DNA from: Spizellomyces punctatus DAOM BR117
Lineage: Eukaryota > Chytridiomycota > Chytridiomycetes > Spizellomycetales > Spizellomycetaceae
Direction of reading: 5' to 3'
DNA length: 64,000 nt
Assembly (NCBI RefSeq): GCF_000182565.1
Contig: NW_015971548.1
Location: 426,047 to 490,046 of the forward strand
This document shows positions 10,270 through 21,310 of the stretch, piece by piece. Every line of letters begins with the position of its first letter. Position 1 is the stretch's first letter. The position numbers were made by a program, and so were the translations under genes. A model generated the notes under the pieces. The model did no database searches and had not been told where the DNA came from. It saw only the letters and a program-made list of their open reading frames with translations.

Positions 10270-12470
10270 GATTGAAACGTTCTACTTTCAAACCAGCGCG
10301 ACTATGCGTTCAAGGTAAAAGTGTAGGAGTAAAAGTCAAGTTGCAAATGTTGATGTGCACGTTCCAGATGGTGAGAGATGTCGCTCAAAGATGAATGTTC
10401 CCACGCAGATGGCAAGAGCACTTTTGAGGTCGTAAGCGTGTTCTTGAGAGCTGGTCTTGTCTTAACGGAAGCCTTTATTGTTCAGTTGGTTTTGCCCATG
10501 CGGATGGGGTATCTGACAGTTGAAAGGGACGAGTGTCGGGCGCGCCACACAAAAAGAACGCTTTTGGCCCGAGTCGGTCTTGTCTGTGTGTGTATCTTGC
10601 AGCTAGCTTGGAGAAGGCTGTGTGTACGACAGAGCACACAAGAGCAGATACTGTCCGGGAGGAAGAAAGAACGAGTGAGCAAGAAGTGGGAGAGAGCAAG
10701 GAGCTGGGGGGGGAACGACGACGACAAGGAAGAAGAAAAAAAACGGGTTTTTTTTAATCGAGGTGCTAACCCAATGATGAAACAACCAAAATCGGCCAGC
10801 GACCTTTTTGTATCTCTGGGAGGGAGAGAAAGAAGAAGAAGCTAAAGGGGAGAGAGAGGGAAAAGCGTTGTCTACAAAGGGCCAAGAAAGTTGGAGAGAG
10901 AATAAGGAGACAATCTTGCACGAGGGCGTTCCCCAGGGCCGATTACCATCGCCAAAGAAGGTTTTTTGGACAAAAGAAACTGTAAAGTCAAGGGAGTTGT
11001 CCGAAAGGCAAAAAGCTGTGGAAGGCAACCTGTTCGCCCTGGTTAGTAAGTGTCGCCAGGAGGCAAATACGGTTGTTGCGTTCATTATTCTTTTTGTTCC
11101 GTGTGTGCGCGATGGATTCAAAAATGGCATTTCCAACGCCAGACACTCGAATGGAATGTGGAGAGAGAGAGAGAGGAGACAAATGGCAGGAGAGACAAGA
11201 CGAAGAGAAGGAGAGAGAGGCAAATTGTGGAAAAAAGACAACTCTTAAAGGAGGTCTATCTTACAGGAATTCCTTCCTTTTACAGTTACATGACATGCCA
11301 TATATAGTTATATGATGGCCAATACCATGGTTACTTCATACGGAGAGAACTAAGCTCATCATATTGCCTTTCGACTAACCAGGGCCTATTGAGCTTCTAC
11401 TAACTTTTTGTGTTTGTCCCTCCCTTGTGCATTTTTATATATGATATATATGCAATTTCATTGTCGTCGTCGTCGTCGTCTTTGCTCGTTTTTGGAGGAG
11501 TAACAAAAATATAAAATGACAGTTGAAGTGGTTCCAACGATTCCTACCTCGCAAAGGCTTTTGCAAACCCTGCAAACAACAAACTACGCCTGAGTCCGTT
11601 TTGATACCCATATGGATCTTTCCTACTAACAAGACTAACGCGTGCGTGTTTTTTAGGGAAAGGGTTTCACTTTGTGCCAAAATGCATCTACTAACTTACT
11701 ACGCTTTGGCATGGAACTGGAACCACAATCAGAAAATGGCAAAATGCCCATCCTGTCTGTCATCATCATCTTACCATTTTTATTTTTTTTTCTGCGATGG
11801 TGACAGACCGCCCCCAGGGTCCTTGACCTTTATCTTGGCCGTGTTTCGTACAACTGGCACGATGCATCGGATGAGATCACAGTCCGCAGCGTTCGGACAA
11901 GCCCACATGCAGCTGAGAAACGCTGATTCTCCGTCAACACGGCATGATTCGTTCTTACGACTAATGATGATGATAACAGTTCTTATGGAAACAATGCTGC
12001 GGAACCATCTCCTGCGTCGCCCGTGGGAAAACGAACCTAGGTTCCATGTCGTTTGGTGCATCCGTCCTCGCACACGGACGCCTCCGAGTTGGTGGAACAG
12101 GAGCAAAAGGCCAGAAGTTTACCCATCGGATATCCATCTTTCTCGCAATCCCACACTTTTCATTTTGAAGCCTTGTTCGTGGGTCCAGATAAGACGACAT
12201 TGCCCCTCATGGAAGCGAACCCGCCCTAAATTCTCGACTTGCAAAGGTTGATCACTTTTTCTCACGTTGGTCTCCTCGTCCCTCTCGTTGTTGAGGTTCC
12301 GTGATTATCAATACCCCTCTCAGCCTGCATAATAATCTCGTCTCAGAAGACGGCAAGGAAGAGAGTTTTTCGTTCGGTCGCGAATTCATTACCCCTGCAG
12401 GGGGAGCTTTTTATATGATTGCATGTAAGCTGATATAGACTTGTATTCCTTGGCCCCCAACGTTATTGTA
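10270..12470. other. Long non-coding stretch upstream of the zinc-cluster gene
   Basis: About 2.2 kb with long open frames on both strands (for example 10378-10845 plus, 10603-11241 minus). These reflect purine/pyrimidine-biased DNA with few stops (10650-10900 and 11150-11240 are GA-rich) rather than genes; none has a domain. A (GTC)6 microsatellite lies at 11463-11480. A short coding-like frame begins at the ATG at 11515 but stops after 25 codons and could be an upstream ORF or first exon. The part next to 10270 should contain the promoter of the minus-strand regulator. Confidence 0.4.
11463..11480. repeat. (GTC)6 microsatellite
   Basis: Six perfect GTC units in non-coding DNA. Confidence 0.85.
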
Positions 12471-12542
12471 TCCGCATTGGTCCAGTGGTTAGGATTCCGC
12501 GCTCTCACCGCGGCGGCCGGGGTTCGATTCCCCGATGCGGAA
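12471..12542 (+). tRNA. tRNA-Glu (anticodon CTC)
   Basis: A 72-nt cloverleaf. The acceptor stem TCCGCAT pairs with ATGCGGA at 12535-12541, and the discriminator is A at 12542. The anticodon stem CCGCG/CGCGG encloses the loop CTCTCAC with anticodon CTC. The T arm is CGGGGTTCGATTCCCCG, which includes the internal B box. It has no intron. A second identical copy lies at 17510-17581 on the minus strand. Confidence 0.95.
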
Positions 12543-12740
12543 TCAGGATGCTCTACCGCATATTTTTTTGTCGCCTTTCCCAATATTCAATGTCCCAAGC
12601 TAGTTATTCCAATGAAAAGTCATAGAAAATGTGGCAGATTGTCTATTAGCAAGTCGCTTTCACCTCCATCAAGCCTTCTCAGACCAATTTCCGCAAGCTC
12701 TCAAAGTCTCTTTCAAGAATGGCCTCAAATAAAGGCAAAG
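12543..12740. repeat. Duplicated tRNA-Glu downstream/F-box tail segment, copy A
   Basis: This segment aligns to 16388-16624. Both copies begin with the 3' end of tRNA-Glu (CCGATGCGGAA), continue through T-rich DNA to ATGTCCCAA (12590 here, 16444 there), and run on with high similarity to the end of an F-box reading frame. Copy B carries an extra stretch of about 40 bp near 16505-16545. Similarity stops at about 12740 here and 16624 there. Confidence 0.8.
12669..12740 (-). pseudogene. Broken F-box gene: last ~23 codons only
   Basis: Read on the minus strand, this piece ends YLRPFLKETL..CGNWSEKA-stop. It matches the C-terminus of the F-box protein at 16561-17385 (YLRPFLKKTL..RGDWSEEV-stop), including the stop position. 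No upstream part of the gene is present, so it is a truncated relic. It lies tail-to-tail with the tRNA-Glu at 12471. Confidence 0.75.
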
Positions 12741-13402
12741 GGAAGAGATACTGAGTTGTCGAGAACTCCTATCCTCTGGAATGCAGCTAACAGGTTGGGC
12801 ATAGTGCGGAGCCGATGATATTGGCACTAGTACCGGAAAAGCGAACGAACTAGTTATTCGAAGGCAAGTATACAGGCAACGTAACGGTTGTTTCGACCGG
12901 AAAATTGCCCACGGCTACACGTCGTCCCCTACTAGGCCTTGATTTCGAACCCTTGGATGACATTGAACCCAAGAGTCTTTGCAAGAAAGGTAGTCTCTGA
13001 AAGCCGGATAAATTTCGTGAACAATAGCTTGGAGACTAAAACTACTGGGTGCTGCTGGTTCCGGTTGCTTGTCGTTGGGCGGAACGTGTGCCCTCAATCC
13101 CAGGAAAATTCATCATTCTTGAAGGTAGAAGATGGGGGTTAGAGTAAAGATCCCTCTCTTTATAGACCTTGAGCGTGGGAAAATGGGTATCCAGATGAAA
13201 GAAAACCAAAAGAAGCTTCCGACATGATTACAGACATTTACATCATATTCGTATCCACAATCCTCATAATGAACTCGTTTGGCACTTCATCCCTCGGAGT
13301 TCTATCTCTCAGTGACCTCCAGGAATTGTTGCGTTCATTGCGCAGCTTCAACCGCACGACTTCAGCACGCCAGTAACCAAATTACCGAGAGCAACCGGTG
13401 AA
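12741..13402. other. Non-coding stretch up to the assembly gap
   Basis: No gene or repeat was recognised. The 3' end abuts 100 N and may hold the promoter or early exons of the repeat-bearing membrane protein that follows. Confidence 0.4.
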
Positions 13403-13502
13403 NNNNNNNNNNNNNNNNNNNNNNNNNNNNNNNNNNNNNNNNNNNNNNNNNNNNNNNNNNNNNNNNNNNNNNNNNNNNNNNNNNNNNNNNNNNNNNNNNN
13501 NN
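13403..13502. other. Assembly gap (100 N)
   Basis: Exactly 100 N, a conventional placeholder, so the true gap length is unknown. It falls beside, and probably within, a tandem-repeat gene, which explains the break. Confidence 0.95.
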
Positions 13503-15332
13503 CTGCCGATCAATCCTCAATGGTAGGATGTACGTCCCGCCTACGCCAACCAAGCACCGCTCTCCCACCCTCTGCTACTGGGTAAGGCAATTCTACGGAG
13601 GGCCCGGTATGCCCCAATAAAATATTGTGTCCTGGGACGTACTCCTTCAGTTTCTGGGTTCACAAGGACTACTTACAGAAACCGTATCTAGAATGTACCC
13701 GTGGGCGTCTTCAAAATCATAGACGGAAATGCAAAGTGGTGGCAGGAATCGGTCGTGCTGATGCTTCCAGTGGGAACCTCAGGTGCTTGCGGCCACTTGA
13801 ACGTTTCTGCCAACGACGTAATACCTTTCTGGGCCGTAGGTGCCTGGCAGAAAACGGGCTATAACGATATAGTCATCCAGTTTAGCATGACCCCACACAT
13901 GAACGACTCGCTTCCTGCCTGTACGAGACCCGCTTCACCGCCTACGCCTACTGTGTCCCGCACAGACTGCACTACAATCCTCGATGGGTTGATGTACGTC
14001 CCACCTACACCAACGAACACCGCTCTCCCACCCTCTGTTACTGGGTTAGGCAATTCATACGGAGTGCCCAGTAAACCATTGTGCGCTGGGATATACTCTT
14101 TCAGTTTCTCTGTTTACGGCGGACCGGATTCACGCTTTACAGTGGGCGTCTTCAGTAGCACGGACCGATCCAGAAGGTGGTTTGAGGACTCGGTCGTGCT
14201 GATGCTTCCTGTGGGAATTTCAGGTGCTTGCGGCCACTTGAACGTTCCAGAGCACAACTCAGCAAATTCTTGGGCCGTAGGCGCCTGGCAGGAAACAGGC
14301 GATAAAGATCTTAACATCCAGTATAGTATGGCTCTACAAACGAACGACTCGCTTCCTGCCTGCACGACACCACCTACGCCTACTGTGTCCAGCACATACT
14401 GCACTTCAGTCCTCGAGGAGCAGATGTACATCCCACCAATGCCAACGAGCACCGCTTTGCCACCCACGACCATGGAGTTCGGCAATGCTTTCATATGGCC
14501 TGGTAATCCTTTGTGCGCTGGGACGTACTCCTTCAGTTTCTTTGTTTTCTGGTATCAACAGGGACCGGATTCACGCGTTACAGTGGGCGTCTTCAGTAGC
14601 GTAGACGATACCACGAAGTGGTGGCAGGACTCGGTCATGCTGATGCTTCCTGTGGGAAACTCAGGCGAATGCGGCCACTTGAACTTTCCAGAGCAAAGAT
14701 CAGCATTCTCTTGGGCCGTAGGTGCCTGGCAGGAAACGGGCTATTCAAATATAGGCATACAGTATAGATTGGCTCTACAGACGAACGACTCGCTTCCTGC
14801 CTGTACGAGACCCGTTTCTTCTGTGTCCAGCACAGACCTGACATCCGTCTCATCGCCTACGCCCTCTATGTCCAGCACAGACCTAAATGTGAGCGGACTC
14901 GGCGACTCAAAGCTGGCAGCGGTTTCCTGGTTTGACCAACCAGTTTCGATTAGTAAGTCTGCACTAGTGGGCGGAGTAGTTGGCATCGCCGTTGCTGGAG
15001 CAGCGATCGCTTTACTTGCCGTAGCCCTCGTTCAGTTTGTAAAGACCAGACATAGAAGAAAAGTGAACGTGGTGAATCTGGAAATGCCACCAGTGGAGCC
15101 AACGCCGATTGAGTACGATACAGGTCCCAAAGACAATGTTGGGGGCGACGTTGCTGCCGAGCCACTGTCCGCGGCCCCATCACCAGCTGAACAGCAGAAG
15201 AATGAATTGACGGAGGAGAAACTGGAGAATGGGGAGGAGATGGGAACGAGGGCCCCGGAAGTTACGGAGGCAGAGGCGCCTGCAAACACTGTAGAGAACC
15301 TTGATTCATCACACATTGCGGAAGAGCCTTAA
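13503..15332 (+). CDS. Type I membrane protein with tandem Cys-containing extracellular repeats, 5' incomplete
   Basis: The clean open frame is 13701-15332, but its first Met lies in mid-repeat, so the true start is upstream or in the gap. The repeat unit is about 120 residues: LCAGTYSFSF, then VGVFSS, then W-x-DSV-x-LMLPVG, GxCGHLN, SWAVGAWQETG, NDSLPACT, then a Pro/Thr/Ser linker with PPTPTxTALPP. Units begin near 13620 (frame-disrupted), 14080 and 14510. After the third unit and a Ser/Thr-rich stretch comes one membrane segment (ALVGGVVGIAVAGAAIALLA, about 14962-15021), a basic stop-transfer RHRRK, and a Glu/Pro-rich cytoplasmic tail of about 90 residues. A cell-surface or wall-associated role is inferred. 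Between 13503 and 13700 the repeat is readable only with single-base frame changes and an in-frame stop, which is either decay or assembly error near the gap. I do not recognise the repeat family. Confidence 0.75.
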
Positions 15333-16387
15333 ACCACAAAAATTATATCTCGCCCATTACTTCTTCCAATTTGTTATATTCTTACGAATCCTGGAAATCC
15401 CAGATAATCAACCTATTGTTATAGCACTCTCCCAATTGCGCATCTATCAAACTGTTGTAACGACTAATGGAAATCGCCAGGATTGGATAGAGTACTAATC
15501 GAGCTAGCACGACAGTCACGAGTGGACCGGCTGCATCTACCCCACATGTCCTTCTTCCAATCATCCTCTATCCGTCATTTTGTTTGTGCCTCCTGTGTTG
15601 GCCCCTCCACCAAATGCAGGCGCCATTGCTGTCGAATTCCATCATAGGTGAGAATTTTGGATCCTCATCCTGTTCAGGCGCAGAACCTCCCATTACATAC
15701 ATATAGTAATTTCATGTTTGTAGATCTGCAGCTTTTAGTTATTCTGCTACGAGGGTATGTAGGGGCGGGCTATGCGGTTGCACCGAATGTACCGAACACA
15801 TGCGTCTATAGCCATTTTGGATAGGTCATTTCATGCCTTGCTGGGATCACGACCTGCGCTCCCAGTCAACCGCCAGAACATGACCCGTCAGACGACATTC
15901 TCGTGAGCATGGGAATCGCTTCCTCGGGCATTGATGTTTTTGCTCTTTTGGATTACCACAGATATGGAGGCTGTTGGGCATCCGGTTTAGTGACCGAGCG
16001 TCGGTATTGGATCCCTAATTTGTCATCATATTTACTTGGAGAGAGACCATTAAAAGCAGTTCATTGGTAATATTTTTTGGTTCATAAAGAAAATATAAAC
16101 ATGTTTAACCATGTCTTTAATTGTAATACAGTAATGTAGGTAAAGGTGTAATGCTTGAAGGTACGCAATTAATAATTCTTGACCTAAAATTAAGATAAGA
16201 AGTAATGAAGGGAAGGTTGGTACAAGTAAAAAAACGCACCTGAAGGTAAGCAACCCAAGATGAAACCAGCACATACTTTAGCGAGACCACCTCTCCCGCA
16301 GCGCTCGAGCCCACAGCTCCTTCACTGGGGGATGAGCCATATATTGATCCCAATGAGCCAAACATAATCTGAAGGAGGTACATCTTG
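15333..16387. other. Non-coding stretch
   Basis: About 1 kb after the membrane protein gene. Only short overlapping frames occur, and no domain or RNA gene was seen. It is AT-rich around 16060-16220. Confidence 0.4.
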
Positions 16388-16624
16388 CCGATGCGGAATG
16401 GCGGACCCGTGCTGGGGATTTTTTGCGGCCCAGCCCAATTATAATGTCCCAAACAAGTCATTCCATTGAAAAGTTATAGAAAATCTAGCAGATCGTCTAT
16501 TGGGGTATTGCACTACGTTTTAGAGCCCGACGCTTCGGCGACAAGCCGTTTTCACATCCATCACACCTCTTCAGACCAATCCCCGCGATCTGCCAAGGTC
16601 TTTTTCAAGAATGGCCTTAAATAA
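16388..16624. repeat. Duplicated tRNA-Glu end/F-box tail segment, copy B
   Basis: It begins with CCGATGCGGAA, identical to the last bases of the tRNA-Glu genes, but the rest of the tRNA is absent. The remainder aligns with 12543-12740 and runs into the 3' end of the intact F-box gene. The tRNA fragment is a relic marking one boundary of the duplication. Confidence 0.75.
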
Positions 16625-17385
16625 ATTAACTCAAAATGATGCACTTCAAATCCCTGTGCATCAGACCTCCACTTTGCACTGGGTTTGGTAAAGCTCTTTG
16701 AACCCAAATTCATCACGGCGTGATACATGACGCGCAGATCGATCGTCTCAAAATCACGAATGATGAGTTTGACGTATCTGCAGCCAACAAGGGAATACCC
16801 CGGCGTAGACCGACTGGCCTTTGTCGCTGCACACCCCATCAACCGCAACGTTTCCACAGTCCATTGGAGCATGACAAGTGCTCTCACAGCTTCAACCAAT
16901 ACAACATTGTCCCCCACGTGCCCGTCATCCACCGTCGCCTCCACCTCCCCAAACCTCCTCGCATTCTCCACGAGTACCTTTCGCGCCCTCCGATCCCCGA
17001 CCAACCGCTTCAAGACATCTCCACAAGCCTCTACAACCGTTTTATGCCGTCGCAAGAGAAAATAGTACACTGCACCGCCGTCAATAGGGTCAGGATCGTT
17101 TCGGCCAACACTGCTGATACCCCGTCGACATCGGCTCTCAACGTCGATTTCTACCTCTGTGAACGGAACGTGTCCTCGGGAGGTTTTGTAGACTTTGAGG
17201 AGGTGCGGGGATATGGTGGTGGGTATGAGGTTGTTGTAAATGTGGGTGGCATTGCTACGGAGGGTTTCTTTAAAGTCTTTACTGGTACAGGAGAGGTCTG
17301 CAATACAAGTGAGCGGGAGATGGGAGAGAATGCACAAGAGGCAGTCGATGGGCAGGGTGAGGAGGTTGAGGTGTGTTGTCGACAT
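16561..17385 (-). CDS. F-box protein
   Basis: A single-exon gene of 274 aa from the ATG at 17385. An in-frame ATG at 17460 would add 25 residues but is closer to the tRNA at 17510. Residues 4-40 form an F-box (LNLLTLPIDCLLCILSHLPL...DLSCTSKDFK), the Skp1-binding motif of SCF ubiquitin ligases. The remaining 230 residues show no leucine-rich or WD repeats, so the substrate-binding part is unassigned. The C-terminal codons are duplicated as a relic at 12669-12740. The gene is flanked by a complete tRNA-Glu upstream and a tRNA-Glu fragment downstream, which points to local duplication. Confidence 0.75.
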   Translation of the reverse strand: MSTTHLNLLTLPIDCLLCILSHLPLTCIADLSCTSKDFKETLRSNATHIYNNLIPTTISPHLLKVYKTSRGHVPFTEVEIDVESRCRRGISSVGRNDPDPIDGGAVYYFLLRRHKTVVEACGDVLKRLVGDRRARKVLVENARRFGEVEATVDDGHVGDNVVLVEAVRALVMLQWTVETLRLMGCAATKASRSTPGYSLVGCRYVKLIIRDFETIDLRVMYHAVMNLGSKSFTKPSAKWRSDAQGFEVHHFELIYLRPFLKKTLADRGDWSEEV

Positions 17386-17509
17386 GGTGGACAGGACTGA
17401 CGTGCAAGTGGACTCTGCGCGTTCGTCACTAGGTTGGCGTGGCTCATAAGTGGCTTGCATGTCAAAATGTGACCTGTTGAGTAAAACACACTCGATTCAC
17501 CATCGTTAA

Positions 17510-17581
17510 TTCCGCATCGGGGAATCGAACCCCGGCCGCCGCGGTGAGAGCGCGGAATCCTAACCACTGGACCAATGCGGA
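17510..17581 (-). tRNA. tRNA-Glu (anticodon CTC), second copy
   Basis: Identical over all 72 nt to the gene at 12471-12542, on the opposite strand. It sits 124 bp upstream of the F-box start codon at 17385, in the same direction. Confidence 0.95.
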
Positions 17582-18048
17582 TTGCTTTTTCAGGGACCAG
17601 TCGATAACCATGAATGTTAAAAGCTTAGTGCTAACCCCAATCCCATCAACTCTCGTCATCAGGGCGGGAGGGTGTTTATTATTCATTATGCCCACATATG
17701 TCATCGTGTTGACGATCAAAAGGGTTTTACATCTCGACTGCAGAAACTTGTAGAACCTTCTCGACTACTTGCTGTGGATAAACCAACCATTACTTGCCCC
17801 GTACGTCAAAAAACTTAGTAAAAAAACAGGTGGAAAAATCCCGAAAAGACACACGGGAGCAAAAATGTGTCACACACGCTGTATCATAGCAACCGTGATT
17901 ATTTCCGTGACGCATCGCTCCGCGAATGGAGGGGACTTTTTTTATGAGACGAGTTGCTTGCTTCACACCCTTGCTCTTGCGGTACATTCCATCTCATCCC
18001 GTCCACTGCATTTCGTCGTTCTTGTGAACCTGCACGAGACTACGAACA
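17582..18048. promoter_or_regulatory. Upstream region of the mitochondrial Hsp70 gene
   Basis: This is non-coding DNA between the tRNA-Glu and the Hsp70 start. It should hold the Hsp70 promoter. I could not pick out a convincing heat-shock element array (alternating GAA/TTC) or TATA box. Confidence 0.4.
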
Positions 18049-20290
18049 ATGTACAATCTTTCACGCGCATCCCGTCCCCTTGTCTCCCGTGCCCGGACCG
18101 CTGGGGTATGTTATTACTGCTCAGTGTGCAGAGTGATCTAGAGTTTTGGGGGAAGATCGTGATCTCGAACTCATCTCTTTCTTTATGTATTTAGCTTGTC
18201 CGTCCTGGTCCGGCACCACTGAGTGCCTTTGCTCGCTACGCCAGCGACAAGGTACAAGGTCAGGTCATCGGTATTGATTTGGGAACCACCAACTCTTGCG
18301 TGGCTGGTACGTTACCTTTTTTTCTGCAGCGAGGGTTTTGTTCAAATAAAACTTACCGGATTTTTGATAATCAGTCATGGACGGAAAGACTCCCCGTGTG
18401 ATCGAGAACGCTGAGGGTGGCCGAACAACTCCCTCTGTTGTCGCCTTCTCAAAGGACGGCGAGTTGATTGTCGGAACCCCTGCCAAGCGTCAAGCTGTCG
18501 TCAACCCCGAGAACACCTTGTTTGCCACAAAGCGTTTGATTGGTCGTCGATTTGATGATGCTGAAGTACAAAAGGACATCGCGACAGTTTCATACAAGAT
18601 CATCAAGCACAGCAATGGTGACGCTTGGGTGGAGGCTCGCGGGAAGAAGTACTCTCCCGCACAGATTGGAGCTTTCATTCTTCAAAAGATGAAGGAGACT
18701 GCCGAAAACTTCCTTGGAAAGCCCGCTCAACATGCTGGTAAGTCTCAACATATTTTGTGAAATGAGTTTGACCTTGAAAGCTGATTTTGTTGGCGCCTGC
18801 CACATTTAGTTGTCACTGTCCCTGCTTACTTCAACGACGCCCAACGTCAGGCGACAAAGGACGCTGGACAGATTGCTGGTTTGGACGTGAAGCGTGTCAT
18901 CAACGAGCCCACTGCGGCTGCTTTGGCTTATGGTTTGGAGAAGGCCGGTGACAAGGTTGTCGCCGTGTACGATTTGGGTGGTGGTACATTCGATATCTCC
19001 ATTCTCGAACTGCAACACGGTGTCTTCGAAGTAAAATCTACCAACGGTGACACTCACCTCGGTGGTGAAGACTTTGACAACACAATGGTCCGTCACATCG
19101 TCAACGAATTCAAGAAGGAGCAGGGTATTGATATCTCTGGTGACCGTATGGCCCTTCAACGTATCCGTGAAGCCGCTGAGAAGGCAAAGATTGAATTGTC
19201 ATCCACTCTTCAAACCGAAATTAACCTTCCCTACATCACCGCCGACGCCACTGGACCCAAGCACATTAACATGAAGCTCACCCGCGCTCAGTTCGAGTCG
19301 TTGACCAAGACTTTGATCGACCGCACCATTGAGCCATGCAAAAAGGCTCTTAAGGATGCCGGAGTGACTCCCAACGACATCAACGAAGTTCTCCTTGTTG
19401 GTGGTATGTCTCGTATGCCCAAAGTTCAGGAGACCGTCAAGTCCTTGTTCGGCCGTGACCCCTCGAAGAGCGTCAACCCTGATGAGGCCGTTGCTGTCGG
19501 TGCCGCTATTCAGGGTGGTGTTTTGTCCGGTGAGGTCGACAAGCTTCTTCTCCTCGATGTTACCCCTCTTTCCCTCGGTATCGAAACACTCGGAGGTGTC
19601 TTTACCCGTCTCATCAACCGCAACACCACCATCCCCACCAAAAAGAGCCAGGTCTTCTCTACTGCCGCCGACGGTCAAACCCAGGTCGAAATTAAGGTCT
19701 TCCAGGGTGAGCGTGAATTGGTCAAGGACAACAAGCTTCTTGGTCAATTCAACCTCGTTGGTATTCCACCTGCTCCACGTGGTGTTCCTCAAATCGAGGT
19801 CACCTTTGACATTGACGCTGACGGTATCGTCAATGTTGGCGCTCGTGACAAGGCCACTGGAAAGGACCAGTCGATGACCATTGCTGCGTCCTCTGGCTTG
19901 TCTGACTCTGAGATTGAGAACATGATCAACCAAGCTGAGCAGTTTGCCGAGTCTGACAAGAAGCGTAAGGACGTCATTGAGGCTAGCAACCACGCCGAGT
20001 CTATTATCAACGACACTGAGAAGGCCATGAACGAGTTCAAGGATCAATTGGACAAGGCTGAGGCTGACAAGATCCGTAGCCAGATCAAGGACTTGCGGGA
20101 GATGCTCGCCAAGGGCCCTGAGGAGAACTCACCTGAAACTATCAAGGAGAAGTACGGTGAACTTCAACAAGCCAGCTTGAAGCTCTTCGAGATGGTCTAC
20201 AAGCGCCGAACAGCAGAGGGCGAATCAAAGAGCGGCAAGACTGTTGATGCCGAGTACAAGGACGTTGACGATAAGAACAAGTCATCGTAA
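18049..20290 (+). CDS. SSC1: Mitochondrial Hsp70 (Ssc1-type)
   Basis: Join(18049..18105,18195..18306,18375..18737,18810..20290) encodes 670 aa. This is the DnaK-type chaperone that drives matrix protein import (with Tim44 and Pam components) and folding. The first ~35 residues (starting [19 protein letters not shown]) lack acidic residues and are Arg-rich, a classic matrix presequence. The ATPase domain follows with [26 protein letters not shown] and the VGGMSRMP motif. The substrate domain begins after [14 protein letters not shown], and the lid is followed by an acidic C-terminus (DAEYKDVDD) rather than the EEVD of cytosolic Hsp70, supporting mitochondrial location. All intron joins preserve conserved DnaK sequence. 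It is G/C-biased at third positions compared with neighbours, as expected for a highly expressed gene. Confidence 0.97.
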
Positions 20291-21310
20291 GATGTCATCA
20301 ACTTCACTTGTAGGCGGTGATGCAGCATTTCGATGAGAGACCCATTATCCTTATTATATGATGAGGGGTTTCTGTGGGTGGTGAGGTGGGGGTTCTTTTG
20401 CATAGAATAGTCTCATGAGTAGCAAGAGAGTAGGATAGCATAATCTTGTGGTGTTGGGGGGATGACGATTCTGGCACGCACTTTTTGTTGATTTTTCTCT
20501 TCATTGTAACAATATTATCCTTTTTCGTCTCCGAATTTTTCGCATCGTGTTCTCTTCTGGTGGGCTTACACGCAATCTTGGACCCTGCTTCGCTACCCCA
20601 GTGGCAACTCACCTGCCGTTTGCACGATGATAAGCGGATCGCAAAAGGAGTTCAACTTCCCGCCAAGGGTGGATCAGGAGTATCATGTTTTCTGCAACAA
20701 TTGCCCGCCAAGTGTACCTTGTCTGCCCCTGGAATATATGTAAATAAAGTGTATTTTGGAGCACGTTCTGTAGGACGCGGCAAGACACAAATGCTGTAGC
20801 CCTCCTAGTCAGGGCATATCATTGAGCGGAAGAGGAAATATCGCTATTACGTGACAACTGCGCCATGCTTTGTCATCATACAATGGGAACTGCGCCTCGT
20901 CACGGACGCCAGCCAAAGTGACGTGTTCGCAAAAGGTGACTTTACGGACAAAAATAACACAAGAGCGTTCGCACCGCTGTTTTTAGATTTTGCGGACATC
21001 CGAGACACGATTCGCTAGGAAGATTGTTGGGATAGGACCTGAGGTCGTCTTTCTGTGTGGCGTGGAGAGGTTTTCTTTGTAACCAGCGTTAAGAAGTTCC
21101 TGAAGTTGCCCTAAACCGAGCAATCTAAATCGAAACTTTTGAACATTATTGTTTTCCGTAACGACGTGCAGCTCTCTCTCTCTCTCTCTCTTTTCGTGGC
21201 CAAAGTCTTCTCCTCCTATTACTACTGGGCTGCATCATTAGCGCGCAGTTGATTCTACCTTCCCGTCCTGTCTTTCTTTGCAACGGCCCAACACCCCACA
21301 CAGCAGCACA
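20291..21310. other. Hsp70 3' region and Mpe1 promoter region
   Basis: About 1 kb between two genes on the same strand. A (CT)n run at 21172-21191 and a pyrimidine-rich stretch precede the Mpe1 start codon, a common feature of fungal promoters and leaders. No gene was seen. Confidence 0.45.
21172..21191. repeat. (CT)10 microsatellite
   Basis: A perfect CT repeat about 120 bp upstream of the Mpe1-like start codon, probably in the promoter or 5' leader. Confidence 0.85.

Noticed and set aside
10378-11248. Long open frames on both strands (155, 212 and 146 codons)
   Set aside because: They overlap in purine/pyrimidine-biased, GA-repeat DNA that is poor in stop codons. They have no domain, and residue composition follows the base bias.
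11523-12251. 242-codon plus frame
   Set aside because: Does not begin with a plausible start context, has erratic composition (Trp, Cys, Arg clusters) and competing frames. No family is recognisable.
13362-13568. Frame translating through the N run
   Set aside because: Consists largely of unknown residues and does not match the repeat protein's strand.
19199-20047. 282-codon minus frame
   Set aside because: Antisense shadow of the codon-biased mitochondrial Hsp70 exon.
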